Positions 53,147 through 61,875 of a stretch of DNA of 64,000 bases are shown piece after piece. The position numbers and the translations under genes are program-made. The first letter of the stretch is position 1. Every line of letters begins with the position of its first letter. The stretch spans positions 1 through 64,000 of the forward strand of contig CACIJW010000002.1 in assembly GCA_902587125.1 (NCBI GenBank), in the 5' to 3' direction. Origin of the DNA: an uncultured Bacteroidota bacterium. GTDB taxonomy: Bacteria > Bacteroidota > Bacteroidia > Flavobacteriales > BACL11. A model generated the notes under the pieces. It worked only from the letters and a program-made list of their open reading frames with translations, was not told the origin of the DNA and ran no database searches.

Positions 53147-53989
53147 ATGAAATTGTATACAATAAATACAGGATATTTTAAACTTGATGGAGGTGCTATG
53201 TTTGGTGTAGTCCCAAAGTCATTATGGCAAAGAACAAACCCTGCTGATGAAAATAATTTATGTACTTGGGCAATGCGATCGCTTTTAATTGAACAAGAGA
53301 ACAAAATTATTTTAATTGATACTGGTATTGGAGATAAGCAAAGTGAGAATTTTTTCAAGCACTATTATCTGCACGGAGATGATACTTTACAAAAATCTAT
53401 AAATTCTTTAGGCTTTAGTTCAGATCAGATTACAGATGTTATCTTAACACACTTACATTTTGATCATTGTGGAGGTAGTGTTACACATGATAAAGAGAAA
53501 AATAAATATGAACTTGCATTTAAAAATGCTAATTTTTGGACTAGCAAGAAACATTGGGAATGGGCAACTGATCCTAATAGTAGAGAAAAGGCATCTTTTT
53601 TAAAAGAAAATATCCTTCCGATAAAGGAGAGTGGAAGATTAAATTTGATTGAAAATGAAGGAAAGTTATTTGAAAATATTTCTGTCTTTTTTGTAAGCGG
53701 TCATACTGAATCACAAACTATACCAGTGATTAATTATAATGGTAAAAAGATTGTTTTTATGGCTGATCTACTACCAAGTGTTGGTCATATACCATTGGCT
53801 TATGTTATGGGATATGATACAAGGCCACTAATCACTCTTGAAGAAAAAAGACAGTTCTTAGATGAGGCAGCTAATAAAAATTATATACTTTTCTTACAAC
53901 ATGATCCCAACTACGAATGTTGCACTGTTAAGCAAACTGAAAAAGGAGTGAGGTTAAATCAAAAATTTAATCTTTCAGACATTTTATAG
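53147..53989 (+). CDS. MBL-fold metallo-hydrolase
   Basis: A 280-residue metallo-beta-lactamase-fold hydrolase. The zinc motif THLHFDHCGG is at about residues 104-113; further ligands are in FVSGHTESQTIP (His at about 187) and VFMADLLPS (Asp at about 207), with LQHDPNYECC (His at about 252) near the end. The N-terminal GYFKLDGGAMFGVVPKSLW resembles a flavobacterial subgroup and quinone- or lactone-type hydrolases. The substrate is unknown. It is divergent from mpl by about 60 nt and is followed 28 nt later by the radical SAM gene. Confidence 0.87.
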   Translation: MKLYTINTGYFKLDGGAMFGVVPKSLWQRTNPADENNLCTWAMRSLLIEQENKIILIDTGIGDKQSENFFKHYYLHGDDTLQKSINSLGFSSDQITDVILTHLHFDHCGGSVTHDKEKNKYELAFKNANFWTSKKHWEWATDPNSREKASFLKENILPIKESGRLNLIENEGKLFENISVFFVSGHTESQTIPVINYNGKKIVFMADLLPSVGHIPLAYVMGYDTRPLITLEEKRQFLDEAANKNYILFLQHDPNYECCTVKQTEKGVRLNQKFNLSDIL

Positions 53990-54017
53990 AGTTTAAAAAA
54001 TTTCAAATTAGATACCA

Positions 54018-54932
54018 ATGAGTTATCTTAAGTATTCTCCATTTTTAAAGAAGAAATTTGGTGTTAAAGTGCAAAAAGTATCAATTGATGCAGGTTTTAC
54101 ATGTCCTAATCAAGATGGTACTAAAGGAGTTGGTGGTTGTACATATTGTAATAATAACTCATTCAATCCAAAATACTGCAAGCCAAAAAAAAGTATCACA
54201 ACTCAAATTAATGAAGGAATTGCTTTTTTTTCAAAAAAATATAAAAATTTAAAATATCTAGCATATTTTCAAGCATATACAAACACATACGCAGATCTTT
54301 CTAAACTAAAAAAGATGTACGAAGAAGCTTTAAAACATGAAAATATATTAGGCTTAATAATTGCTACTAGGCCTGACTGTATAAACACTGATACTCTTGA
54401 TTATTTAGAACATCTTGTAAGAAAGGGATTTTACATAAAAATTGAATATGGTATTGAATCTACAATTGACAGAACTCTGAATTTAATTAATAGATGTCAA
54501 ACATATTCTGAAACGATTAGAGCTTTTGAAATTTCAAAAAACAGAAATATAGATTTAGGAGGTCATTTAATTCTTGGATTACCAAAAGAGAGTAAAGAAG
54601 ATATGCTTTCTCATGCTGAAAAAATATCTAATCTTCCGATTAATAGTTTAAAAATACATCATCTTCAAATTATCAAAAATACGATGATGGCCTACCAATT
54701 TAAGAAAGATAAAACATATTTTAATTTTTTTGACATAGATGAGTATGTTGATTTAGTTATTGATTTTTTAGAAAAGCTAAGGCCTGACATTATGATAGAA
54801 AGGGTTTTTAGTGAATCACCTCCTGAAATATTAATTTACCCCAAGTATGGACTAAAAAATTATCAGCTAACTTCTTTAGTAGAAAAAAGAGTAAAAGAGA
54901 GAAATACTTTTCAAGGAAAATTCTATCATTAA
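54018..54932 (+). CDS. Radical SAM protein, TIGR01212/YhcC family
   Basis: A 304-residue radical SAM protein. The cluster Cys lie in FTCPNQDGTKGVGGCTYCNN: the CxxC at GGCTYC plus the upstream Cys of FTCPN give the C-x(12)-C-x2-C spacing of the YhcC family. Other family motifs are YLAYFQAYTNTYA, IATRPDCIN, KIEYGIEST and LGGHLILGLPKES. The family's role is not well established. Its 3' end overlaps the convergent LptF/G gene by 4 nt. Confidence 0.92.
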   Translation: MSYLKYSPFLKKKFGVKVQKVSIDAGFTCPNQDGTKGVGGCTYCNNNSFNPKYCKPKKSITTQINEGIAFFSKKYKNLKYLAYFQAYTNTYADLSKLKKMYEEALKHENILGLIIATRPDCINTDTLDYLEHLVRKGFYIKIEYGIESTIDRTLNLINRCQTYSETIRAFEISKNRNIDLGGHLILGLPKESKEDMLSHAEKISNLPINSLKIHHLQIIKNTMMAYQFKKDKTYFNFFDIDEYVDLVIDFLEKLRPDIMIERVFSESPPEILIYPKYGLKNYQLTSLVEKRVKERNTFQGKFYH

Positions 54933-56008
54933 ACTAATTGTTTTTTACGTATCAAAACAAAAGCTAACATAGCATAGAGTATGTTAGGGATCCATACAGA
55001 AAGAAAAGGACTGAGATTAGATTTTATGGAGAATGTTGTTGAAATTTGCATAAATAGAATGAAGCTAAATGCAATAAAGATACCTAATGCAATGTTTATT
55101 CCCATACCTCCTTTTCTTCTTTTTAAAGAAATTGCAAATGCTATAATTGTTAAAATAACAGTAGAAAATGGATAGGATAACCTTTTGTGTTTTTCTAATT
55201 TATAGTATAAAATTTGTTCGTTTCCTTTAATTTTTTCTTTTTCAATAAATTTATTTAGCTCAAATAAGTTCATTGTTTCAACAATGTTTTTTCTGTACTT
55301 TAAGTCGTCTGGGCTAAAATTTATAAGTGTATCAATTTGTTTCCCAAAAGACAATATTTCATTTGAATCATTAAACTTTCTTATCTGATAATTGAAAATT
55401 TTCCATTTAGAAATTGTAGTGTCATACTGAGCGTATGATGAATTTAGTTTAGAAACTAGTTTACCATTTTCAATATTCTCTATTGAAAATTTATAAGCAA
55501 TGTCTCTCACAGAATTATAGCTGTCCATATAAATATATTGACCTGGAAGGATTTGTATGTTTTTGCTTTTAATTCTTTTATTTTTTTTCCCCTTAAGGTA
55601 ATTGTTTTCAAACTCAATTCTCTCAATATTAGAACTGGGAATTATAAAATTTCCTAAGAAAAAGGAAAATGAAGCTAAAAGTAAAGATGTTATAAAAAAT
55701 GGATAATACAATCTTTTTAAGCTTATACCACTATTGAAAATACTTATGAATTCCATATTTAAAGCCATCTTAGAAGAGAATGCTATTACTGATAAAAAGA
55801 TGAAAAAAGGACTGAAAAGATTTATAAAATATGGTATGAAATTAAAATAGTATTTAAAAACTATAGCATTTATAGGAACATTATTTTCTAAAAAATCATC
55901 AATTTTTTCGGAAATGTCAAAAACAATAACTATTACTACAAAAATTGAAATTCCAAAAAAGAATGTTTTTAAAAATTTTCCTATTATATATTTATCAAAT
56001 CTTTGCAT
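54929..56008 (-). CDS. LptF/LptG-family LPS-export permease
   Basis: LptF and LptG form the permease of the lipopolysaccharide export ABC complex. The 359-residue protein has the typical layout: helices at about residues 12-30 and 55-120, then a periplasmic beta-jellyroll (about 130-260, with ILPGQYIYMDSYNSVRDIAYKF), then helices at about 270-355. The N-terminal RFDKYIIGKFLKTFFFGISIF is characteristic. LptF and LptG are not separable by eye. It lies 10 nt downstream of tgt on the same strand, an order I recall as common in this group. Confidence 0.9.
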   Translation of the reverse strand: MQRFDKYIIGKFLKTFFFGISIFVVIVIVFDISEKIDDFLENNVPINAIVFKYYFNFIPYFINLFSPFFIFLSVIAFSSKMALNMEFISIFNSGISLKRLYYPFFITSLLLASFSFFLGNFIIPSSNIERIEFENNYLKGKKNKRIKSKNIQILPGQYIYMDSYNSVRDIAYKFSIENIENGKLVSKLNSSYAQYDTTISKWKIFNYQIRKFNDSNEILSFGKQIDTLINFSPDDLKYRKNIVETMNLFELNKFIEKEKIKGNEQILYYKLEKHKRLSYPFSTVILTIIAFAISLKRRKGGMGINIALGIFIAFSFILFMQISTTFSIKSNLSPFLSVWIPNILYAMLAFVLIRKKQLV

Positions 56009-56018
56009 GATTAATAAA

Positions 56019-57149
56019 TTAGAGTCTTAATGATAGTTTTTTCAGCATGCTGCTTTTCCAATCAGTGAAAGAACCGTCATTAATTTTGTTTCTAGATTCT
56101 TGAATCAGCCATGAGTAAAATCGTAAATTGTGTAAGGTTGCAATTTGCTTTGCTAAAATTTCATTGCAATTAAATAAATGTCTTAAATATGCTTTGGTGT
56201 AGTATCTATCAACCTCAGACTTTCCATTTTTATCTAAAACAGAGTGATCATTTTTCCATTTGCTATTTTTTATATTGATGATCCCTTCTGAGGTAAATAG
56301 CATTCCGTTTCTTGCGTTCCTACTTGGCAGCACACAATCAAACATGTCAACACCTAATGCAATATTTTCTAGAAGATTTGATGGCGTACCCACACCCATT
56401 AAATAGCGTGGTTTATCTTTTGGTAATATTGAACAGACTATGTCTGTCATCTCATACATAATTTCATCAGGTTCACCAACAGATAGGCCACCTATTGCAT
56501 TTCCCTTACAATCGGTTGATGAAATAAAATCTGCTGATAATTTTCTTAACTCTTTACTAGTTCCTCCTTGAACTATTGGAAATAATGTTTGTTCCCTTTC
56601 ATAAATTTTATTAGTTGAGTTAGCTCTATAAATACATCTTTTTAGCCATCTGTGGGTAAGCTCCATTGATTTTTTCGCATAATCATAACCACAATTAAAT
56701 TCAGGACACTCATCAAATGCCATTATGATATCAGCTCCAATTAATCTTTGAATGTCTATTGCATACTCAGGAGTAAAGAAATGGTAGCTTCCGTCAATGT
56801 GAGATTGAAATCTAACTCCTTTTTCAGAAATTTTTCTTTTGTTCGACAAAGAGTAAACTTGATAGCCACCACTATCCGTTATTATAGGTCTTTTCCAGTT
56901 TGTGAATGAATGTATCCCCCCTGCATTTTTTATAATTTTAACACCTGGTCTTAAATAAAGGTGATAAGTATTATTTAAAATAATTTCTGCTTTAGAATCT
57001 TCCTCTAATAAATTTTGCATGATACCTTTGACATTTCCCAATGTTCCAACTGGCATAAAAACAGGAGTTTTGATTATGCAATTATTTATAGTTATTTCAC
57101 CTGTTCTAGCATTGGATTTTGTATCAATACTTTTTAATTGAAAGCGCAT
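56019..57149 (-). CDS. tgt: tRNA-guanine transglycosylase without zinc cysteines
   Basis: Tgt exchanges G34 for the queuine precursor in tRNAs with GUN anticodons. The catalytic base is in ITDSGGYQVYSLS, the nucleophile in MFDCVLPSRNARNG, and substrate loops MAFDECPEF and GGLSVGEP are intact. The usual zinc motif (CxCxxC and His) near the C-terminus is changed to DKNGKSEVDRYYTKAYLRHL. All three Cys are replaced (Gly, Ser, Asp), although the following His of TLHNLRFY remains. I recall similar replacement in other Bacteroidota. At 376 residues it is normal length. It is followed 10 nt later by lptF/G. Confidence 0.92.
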   Translation of the reverse strand: MRFQLKSIDTKSNARTGEITINNCIIKTPVFMPVGTLGNVKGIMQNLLEEDSKAEIILNNTYHLYLRPGVKIIKNAGGIHSFTNWKRPIITDSGGYQVYSLSNKRKISEKGVRFQSHIDGSYHFFTPEYAIDIQRLIGADIIMAFDECPEFNCGYDYAKKSMELTHRWLKRCIYRANSTNKIYEREQTLFPIVQGGTSKELRKLSADFISSTDCKGNAIGGLSVGEPDEIMYEMTDIVCSILPKDKPRYLMGVGTPSNLLENIALGVDMFDCVLPSRNARNGMLFTSEGIINIKNSKWKNDHSVLDKNGKSEVDRYYTKAYLRHLFNCNEILAKQIATLHNLRFYSWLIQESRNKINDGSFTDWKSSMLKKLSLRL

Positions 57150-57153
57150 CGAA

Positions 57154-57161
57154 CAAAAATA
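57154..57161 (-). promoter_or_regulatory. Putative -7 box for tgt
   Basis: On the minus strand TATTTTTG matches TANNTTTG and ends 4 nt before the tgt ATG at 57149, implying a leaderless mRNA. No -33 TTG is visible. Confidence 0.42.
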
Positions 57162-57173
57162 ACTAAATACTAG

Positions 57174-57204
57174 TTTGTAGATTAAAATACAATTATTTAT
57201 TTTG
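57174..57204 (+). promoter_or_regulatory. Putative RNase P RNA promoter
   Basis: TTTG at 57174-57177 and TATTTTG at 57198-57204 (one base shorter than TANNTTTG) are separated by 20 nt. The 5' end of the RNA would fall at about 57206-57210, as its pairing suggests. Confidence 0.42.
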
Positions 57205-57496
57205 TGGTTGGTTACTGATACTATCGCTTGTAATCAAGAGGAAAGTCCGGACACCAAAGAGCAGTATAGCGGATAACATCCGTCCATGAAAATGAGGACA
57301 AGTGCAACAGAAAGTATGTACAGTTAGGCTGTAGTGAAATCAGGTAAACTCTATACGGTGCAATGCCATGTATATCAAGTTTTGATAGTTGCTCGCTAAA
57401 CTTGAGGGGTAGGCAGCTCGAGTTGCAAGGTAACTTGTAACCTAGATAAATGATAGTACTCGCAAGAGAACAGAATCCGGCTTACGTGTAACCTAA
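57204..57496 (+). ncRNA. rnpB: RNase P RNA
   Basis: This is the catalytic RNA that trims the 5' end of pre-tRNAs. The two universally conserved blocks are present: GAGGAAAGTCCGGACACC near the 5' end (about 57238) and ACAGAATCCGGCTTAC near the 3' end (about 57470), which pair in P4. P1 is formed by GGTTAC (57210-57215) with GTAACC (57488-57493). ACAGAAAGT and AGGTAAACTC are conserved inner blocks. At about 290 nt it is a short form, as expected in this group. Ends are estimated from pairing. The region codes for no protein. Confidence 0.93.
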
Positions 57497-57523
57497 AGCC
57501 AACACATTGTGTTGGCTTTTTTT
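57495..57523 (+). terminator. Terminator of RNase P RNA
   Basis: AAAGCCAACAC-ATT-GTGTTGGCTTT followed by a T-run forms a perfect 11-bp hairpin terminator. The T-run merges into TATTTTTG, a possible -7 box for the next gene. Confidence 0.9.
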
Positions 57524-57530
57524 ATTTTTG
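57523..57530 (+). promoter_or_regulatory. Possible -7 box overlapping the rnpB terminator
   Basis: TATTTTTG matches TANNTTTG but is part of a T-rich terminator tail, so chance is likely. It ends 4 nt before the ATG at 57535. No -33 element is seen. Confidence 0.22.
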
Positions 57531-57534
57531 TTAA

Positions 57535-58437
57535 ATGAGATATATCATCTTAATGTTTTTTTTGTTTAAGAACTCATATTCACAAGATTCTCTTCCTTAT
57601 ATGGTGTTTCTTGATGAAGTTGATATAACTGTAAACGATACATCATTAAAAGTTGATGATTTTATTGAAATCATTAAAAATGATACTACTTTTTATAAAT
57701 CGTTTAAATACCTTAGGTATTACTCTCATAATTTTTCTTCTAACTTATCTATTCATAATAAAAAGGATAATTTATTAGCATTTTCTAAGAAAGAAGGAAA
57801 TTATATTTCAAATGGTAAAAATGCTTACATCAATTATAATACAAAAATAGATTCCGGAAAAATTTTTAAAAGAAGTGGTAAGTATAGATATTATACTCAC
57901 AGTGCATTTGATCAAGTTTTTTTTCCTGTGGATACAATTTCTGTAAATCTTAAAATTTCAAAATCCAAAAAAGGAAGTAAAAATTATAGAGATGCAAAAA
58001 CTATTGGCTTTTCTGTTGGTTCTTCTGAAACAGAGCAAAAAAAAGGTGGTCTATCAAAAAGACTTGAGATTTTTGATATATCAATGCAAAAATATTATGA
58101 TTATTTTCTTAGTGAAACTAATTATAAAGGAATACAATGTTACAATTTTACCGTCTCAGTTAAGGACAGTTTGAAAAACAAAGAGTTAAAGAAAGCACTA
58201 ATAAGAAAAATTGTAAGTTACTTTGATAAGAAGAACATGAACGTTTTATACAGAACTTACCATTTTGAATATAAATCAGTTATACTAAAACTAAATATGC
58301 TTATTGAGGTTAAATCTGATTACATTAAGGGCAAGCATCTTCCAACAAAAATTTCATATGATGGATATTGGAATGTACCATTTTATAAACCAGAAAAAAT
58401 CAAATTTATTTTAAATTTTTTCGATTATGACATTTAG
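57535..58437 (+). CDS. Hypothetical secreted protein
   Basis: A 300-residue exported protein (signal peptide MRYIILMFFLFKNSYSQ) of unknown family. It begins with a segment reminiscent of surface-protein linkers (MVFLDEVDITVNDTSLKVDDFIEIIKNDTTFYKSFKYLRYYSHNF), then has beta-rich domains. Tyr-rich and Lys-rich runs are spread along it. SYDGYWNVPFYKPEKIKFILNFFDYDI forms the C-terminus; there is no T9SS tail. It starts 12 nt after the rnpB terminator. I can offer no function. Confidence 0.68.
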   Translation: MRYIILMFFLFKNSYSQDSLPYMVFLDEVDITVNDTSLKVDDFIEIIKNDTTFYKSFKYLRYYSHNFSSNLSIHNKKDNLLAFSKKEGNYISNGKNAYINYNTKIDSGKIFKRSGKYRYYTHSAFDQVFFPVDTISVNLKISKSKKGSKNYRDAKTIGFSVGSSETEQKKGGLSKRLEIFDISMQKYYDYFLSETNYKGIQCYNFTVSVKDSLKNKELKKALIRKIVSYFDKKNMNVLYRTYHFEYKSVILKLNMLIEVKSDYIKGKHLPTKISYDGYWNVPFYKPEKIKFILNFFDYDI

Positions 58438-58470
58438 GTTTAAGTATTACGAGTAAGCCGAAAAAAATGC

Positions 58471-58478
58471 TAAATTTG
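58471..58478 (+). promoter_or_regulatory. Putative -7 box for rpmH
   Basis: TAAATTTG matches the consensus exactly and lies 14 nt before the rpmH ATG. No -33 TTG was found at the usual distance. Confidence 0.5.
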
Positions 58479-58492
58479 TCAAAATTTTAAAA

Positions 58493-58651
58493 ATGCCTAA
58501 AAGAACATTTCAACCTTCTAACAGAAAAAGAGTTAACAAACATGGCTTCAGAGAGAGGATGTCATCCTCTGATGGTAGAAATGTTTTATCAAGAAGAAGG
58601 GCCAAGGGTAGAAAGAGGCTAACAGTCTCCGATGAGATTGGTCACAAGTAA
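58493..58651 (+). CDS. rpmH: Ribosomal protein L34 (missed by ORF track)
   Basis: A 52-residue protein reading [23 protein letters not shown], then [25 protein letters not shown], the unmistakable L34. It is a basic 50S subunit protein. It is missing from the ORF track because it is short. It stands alone, with its own -7 box and terminator; the often-linked rnpA is not present here. carB follows after 106 nt. Confidence 0.98.
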   Translation: MPKRTFQPSNRKRVNKHGFRERMSSSDGRNVLSRRRAKGRKRLTVSDEIGHK

Positions 58652-58658
58652 AAACTAG

Positions 58659-58686
58659 AAGTGCTTTTTTAAAGCACTTTTTTTTT
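58659..58686 (+). terminator. Terminator of rpmH
   Basis: AAGTGCTTT-TTT-AAAGCACTT followed by a run of T forms a 9-bp hairpin terminator 8 nt after the rpmH stop. The rest of the gap to carB (58687-58757) is AT-rich with no clear promoter. Confidence 0.85.
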
Positions 58687-58757
58687 GAAAAAATGTTAAC
58701 AACATTAATAAATATCATTTCTCCAAAACTTAATTATTAATTTACTTAGCAAATAAA

Positions 58758-61604
58758 ATGCCAAAAGATAAGTCCATTAAATCTATACTGATAATTGGAA
58801 GCGGTCCGATTGTAATAGGTCAAGCTTGTGAATTTGATTACTCTGGCTCACAAGCCTCTAGATCTTTACGAGACGAAGGTATCGAAGTATCTTTAATCAA
58901 TTCAAATCCTGCAACAATTATGACGGACAGCGTTGTCGCTGATCATATCTATCTAAAGCCACTTGAAACCAAATCTATAGTTGAAATTCTTGAAGAGAGA
59001 GAAATTGATGCTGTTTTGCCAACAATGGGCGGTCAGACAGCACTAAATTTATGCATCGAAGCAAATGAAAAAGGCATTTGGGAAAAATATAATGTAAAAA
59101 TAATTGGTGTAGATATTAGTGCTATTGAAATCACGGAGGACAGAGAGCAATTTAGAAAGTTAATGCATGATATTGATATACCAGTTGCCCCTGCAAAAAT
59201 TGCCACATCATTTTTAGAAGGCAAAGCAATTGCTCAAGAACTTGGTTTCCCTCTTGTAATTAGACCTTCATTTACATTAGGAGGTTCTGGTGCATCCTTT
59301 GTTCATAACAAAGAGGATTTTGAAAAGTTATTGTCAAAAGGCTTACATGCTTCTCCTATTCATGAAGTATTAATTGATAAAGCAGTTCTTGGTTGGAAAG
59401 AGTATGAACTGGAACTTCTCAGAGATGATAATGATAATGTAATTATTATTTGTTCAATAGAGAACCTTGATCCGATGGGGATACACACAGGAGATTCAAT
59501 TACTATTGCACCAGCCATGACATTGTCTGATACAGCATATCAAAGAATGAGAAACATGGCAATAAAGATGATGAGATCCATAGGAGATTTTGCAGGAGGT
59601 TGTAATGTGCAGTTTGCTGTTAGTCCAGATGAAAAAGAGGATATTATTGCAATTGAAATTAATCCTAGGGTTTCACGATCATCTGCTCTTGCATCAAAGG
59701 CAACAGGCTATCCAATTGCAAAAATTGCATCAAAACTTGCTATAGGATATACCTTAGATGAATTGAATAATCAAATTACCAAATCAACTTCAGCACTTTT
59801 TGAACCTACTTTAGATTATGTTGTTGTTAAGATCCCGAGATGGAATTTTGATAAGTTTAAAGGTTCAGACATAAATCTTGGTCTACAAATGAAGTCCGTT
59901 GGTGAAGTAATGGCAATTGGTAGGTCTTTTCAAGAAGCTCTTCAAAAGGCCTGTCAATCTTTGGAGATTAAAAGAAATGGTTTAGGAGCTGATGGCAAAG
60001 GACTTACAGATCAGGACAAAATCTTACACTCGCTTGCTAACCCCAGTGGTGATAGAATATTTAGGGTATATGATGCTATGAGATTAGGCATTACAACAAA
60101 GAAAATATTTGATATAACAAAAATAGACTATTGGTTTTTACATCAAATTGAGGAACTTGTGGAGCTTGAGAGGCTAATTGAGAAGTATTCTATTGAAGAA
60201 ATTGAAAGAGATTTACTACTGACTGCTAAGATGAAAGGCTATGCTGATAGACAAATTGCACATTTGCTAGGTTGCTTAGAAAGCCAAGTTTTTGATAAAA
60301 GAAATGAACTTTCAGTTAATAGAGTATATAAATTAGTTGACACTTGTGCAGCTGAATTTGAAGCCAAAACTCCATATTATTACTCTACATTTGAAATGAA
60401 CAAAATTTCAAACGGAAAAAAAATTGCTGAAAATGAGAGCATTTCCTCTGACAAAAAGAAAATTATAGTTTTAGGATCTGGACCAAATAGAATTGGTCAA
60501 GGAATTGAATTTGATTATTCATGTGTACACGGTGTATTAGCATCCAAAGAGTGTGGTTATGAAACCATTATGATTAATTGTAACCCTGAGACAGTTTCCA
60601 CAGATTTTGATACTGCTGATAAACTATACTTTGAACCAGTTTTTTGGGAACATATTTACGATATTATTTTACATGAAAAGCCTGTAGGTGTTATTGTTCA
60701 GTTAGGTGGTCAGACTGCTTTAAAACTTGCTGAAAAACTTGATAGATATAATATAAAGATCATAGGAACAACTTATGAAGCATTAGATATTGCCGAGGAC
60801 AGAGGTAGATTTTCAGAACTTTTGAAAGAACTAAGCATACCATATCCTAAATTTGCAGTTGCTCAAACCGCTGAAGAAGCATTAAATATTTCAAAGGATT
60901 TAAATTTTCCAATCTTAGTAAGACCATCATATGTACTTGGAGGTCAGGGTATGAAAATTGTTATAAATGAGGAGGAGTTAGAGCACCACATTGTCAACCT
61001 TTTAAATGAGATCCCTGATAATAGAGTCTTACTAGACCATTATTTAGATAAGGCAATTGAGGCAGAAGCAGATGCTATTTGCGATGGAAAAGATGTGCAT
61101 ATCATTGGAATCATGGAACATATTGAACCGTGTGGAATTCACTCTGGAGACTCATATGCTGTATTACCAACCTTCGATCTTAGTGACAATGTAAGAAATC
61201 AAATAATTGAAATCACTAAAAAGATTGCTATAGCCTTAAAGACAGTGGGATTAATTAATATTCAGTTTGCAATTAAGGACGAAAAGGTATATGTTATAGA
61301 AGCAAACCCAAGAGCATCTAGAACTGTTCCTTTTATTGCTAAAGCATATCAAGAACCTTACATAAATTATGCAACTAAAGTAATGCTAGAAGATAAAATG
61401 TTAAAAGATTTCACTTTCAGTCCAAAGAAAAAAGGCTATGCAATAAAAGTACCAGTTTTTTCTTTTAATAAATTTCCAAATGTTAATAAAGAACTTGGTC
61501 CTGAAATGAAGTCAACAGGTGAAGCAATATACTTTATTGATAATCTTCAAGATGAGTATTTCTTAAAAGTTTATTCTGAAAGAAACTTGTATTTAAGCAA
61601 ATAA
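58758..61604 (+). CDS. carB: Carbamoyl-phosphate synthase large subunit (no allosteric domain)
   Basis: CarB makes carbamoyl phosphate for arginine and pyrimidine synthesis. Two homologous halves are visible: SILIIGSGPIVIGQACEFDYSGSQ and KIIVLGSGPNRIGQGIEFDYSC, each followed by an ATP-grasp domain (VIRPSFTLGGSG and LVRPSYVLGGQG). At 948 residues it is about 125 shorter than the E. coli enzyme (1073). It ends just after the second ATP-grasp half with ERNLYLSK, so the C-terminal allosteric MGS-like domain is missing. I recall this short form as usual in Flavobacteriia. The small subunit gene carA is not in the window. The DUF4834 gene follows after 1 nt. Confidence 0.96.
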   Translation: MPKDKSIKSILIIGSGPIVIGQACEFDYSGSQASRSLRDEGIEVSLINSNPATIMTDSVVADHIYLKPLETKSIVEILEEREIDAVLPTMGGQTALNLCIEANEKGIWEKYNVKIIGVDISAIEITEDREQFRKLMHDIDIPVAPAKIATSFLEGKAIAQELGFPLVIRPSFTLGGSGASFVHNKEDFEKLLSKGLHASPIHEVLIDKAVLGWKEYELELLRDDNDNVIIICSIENLDPMGIHTGDSITIAPAMTLSDTAYQRMRNMAIKMMRSIGDFAGGCNVQFAVSPDEKEDIIAIEINPRVSRSSALASKATGYPIAKIASKLAIGYTLDELNNQITKSTSALFEPTLDYVVVKIPRWNFDKFKGSDINLGLQMKSVGEVMAIGRSFQEALQKACQSLEIKRNGLGADGKGLTDQDKILHSLANPSGDRIFRVYDAMRLGITTKKIFDITKIDYWFLHQIEELVELERLIEKYSIEEIERDLLLTAKMKGYADRQIAHLLGCLESQVFDKRNELSVNRVYKLVDTCAAEFEAKTPYYYSTFEMNKISNGKKIAENESISSDKKKIIVLGSGPNRIGQGIEFDYSCVHGVLASKECGYETIMINCNPETVSTDFDTADKLYFEPVFWEHIYDIILHEKPVGVIVQLGGQTALKLAEKLDRYNIKIIGTTYEALDIAEDRGRFSELLKELSIPYPKFAVAQTAEEALNISKDLNFPILVRPSYVLGGQGMKIVINEEELEHHIVNLLNEIPDNRVLLDHYLDKAIEAEADAICDGKDVHIIGIMEHIEPCGIHSGDSYAVLPTFDLSDNVRNQIIEITKKIAIALKTVGLINIQFAIKDEKVYVIEANPRASRTVPFIAKAYQEPYINYATKVMLEDKMLKDFTFSPKKKGYAIKVPVFSFNKFPNVNKELGPEMKSTGEAIYFIDNLQDEYFLKVYSERNLYLSK

Positions 61605-61605
61605 G

Positions 61606-61875
61606 ATGGGACTTCTGAAAATTTTATTGCTTTTTGCAGTTTTTTACTATATTTCAAAATATTTAATAAGGCTATTTTTCCCCTTGATTTTAAAAAGAAT
61701 ATTTAAAAAATATTCGAAAGGATTTACAACTCAAACTTTTGACAAAGAAGATTTTAAAAAAAAGGAGGGAGAAGTAACCATAGATAAAATAAATGTTAAA
61801 AAAAATAAAAGTACTTATCATGATGATGGAGAGTACACAGATTTTGAAGAAGTAAATGAAGAAAATACTAGATAA
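61606..61875 (+). CDS. DUF4834-like small membrane protein
   Basis: An 89-residue protein with one N-terminal membrane helix (LLKILLLFAVFYYISKYLIRLFFPLIL, about residues 3-30), a basic stretch and a polar tail. This is the DUF4834 pattern, a family usually found beside yfhO in Bacteroidota. Its function is unknown. It starts 1 nt after carB and overlaps the start of yfhO by 20 nt, so it is probably cotranslated with it. Confidence 0.78.
   Translation: MGLLKILLLFAVFYYISKYLIRLFFPLILKRIFKKYSKGFTTQTFDKEDFKKKEGEVTIDKINVKKNKSTYHDDGEYTDFEEVNEENTR

Noticed and set aside
57200-57500. Long gap that might hold a small protein gene
   Set aside because: The stretch carries the conserved RNase P RNA blocks and P1 pairing, and no sizeable ORF; it is rnpB.
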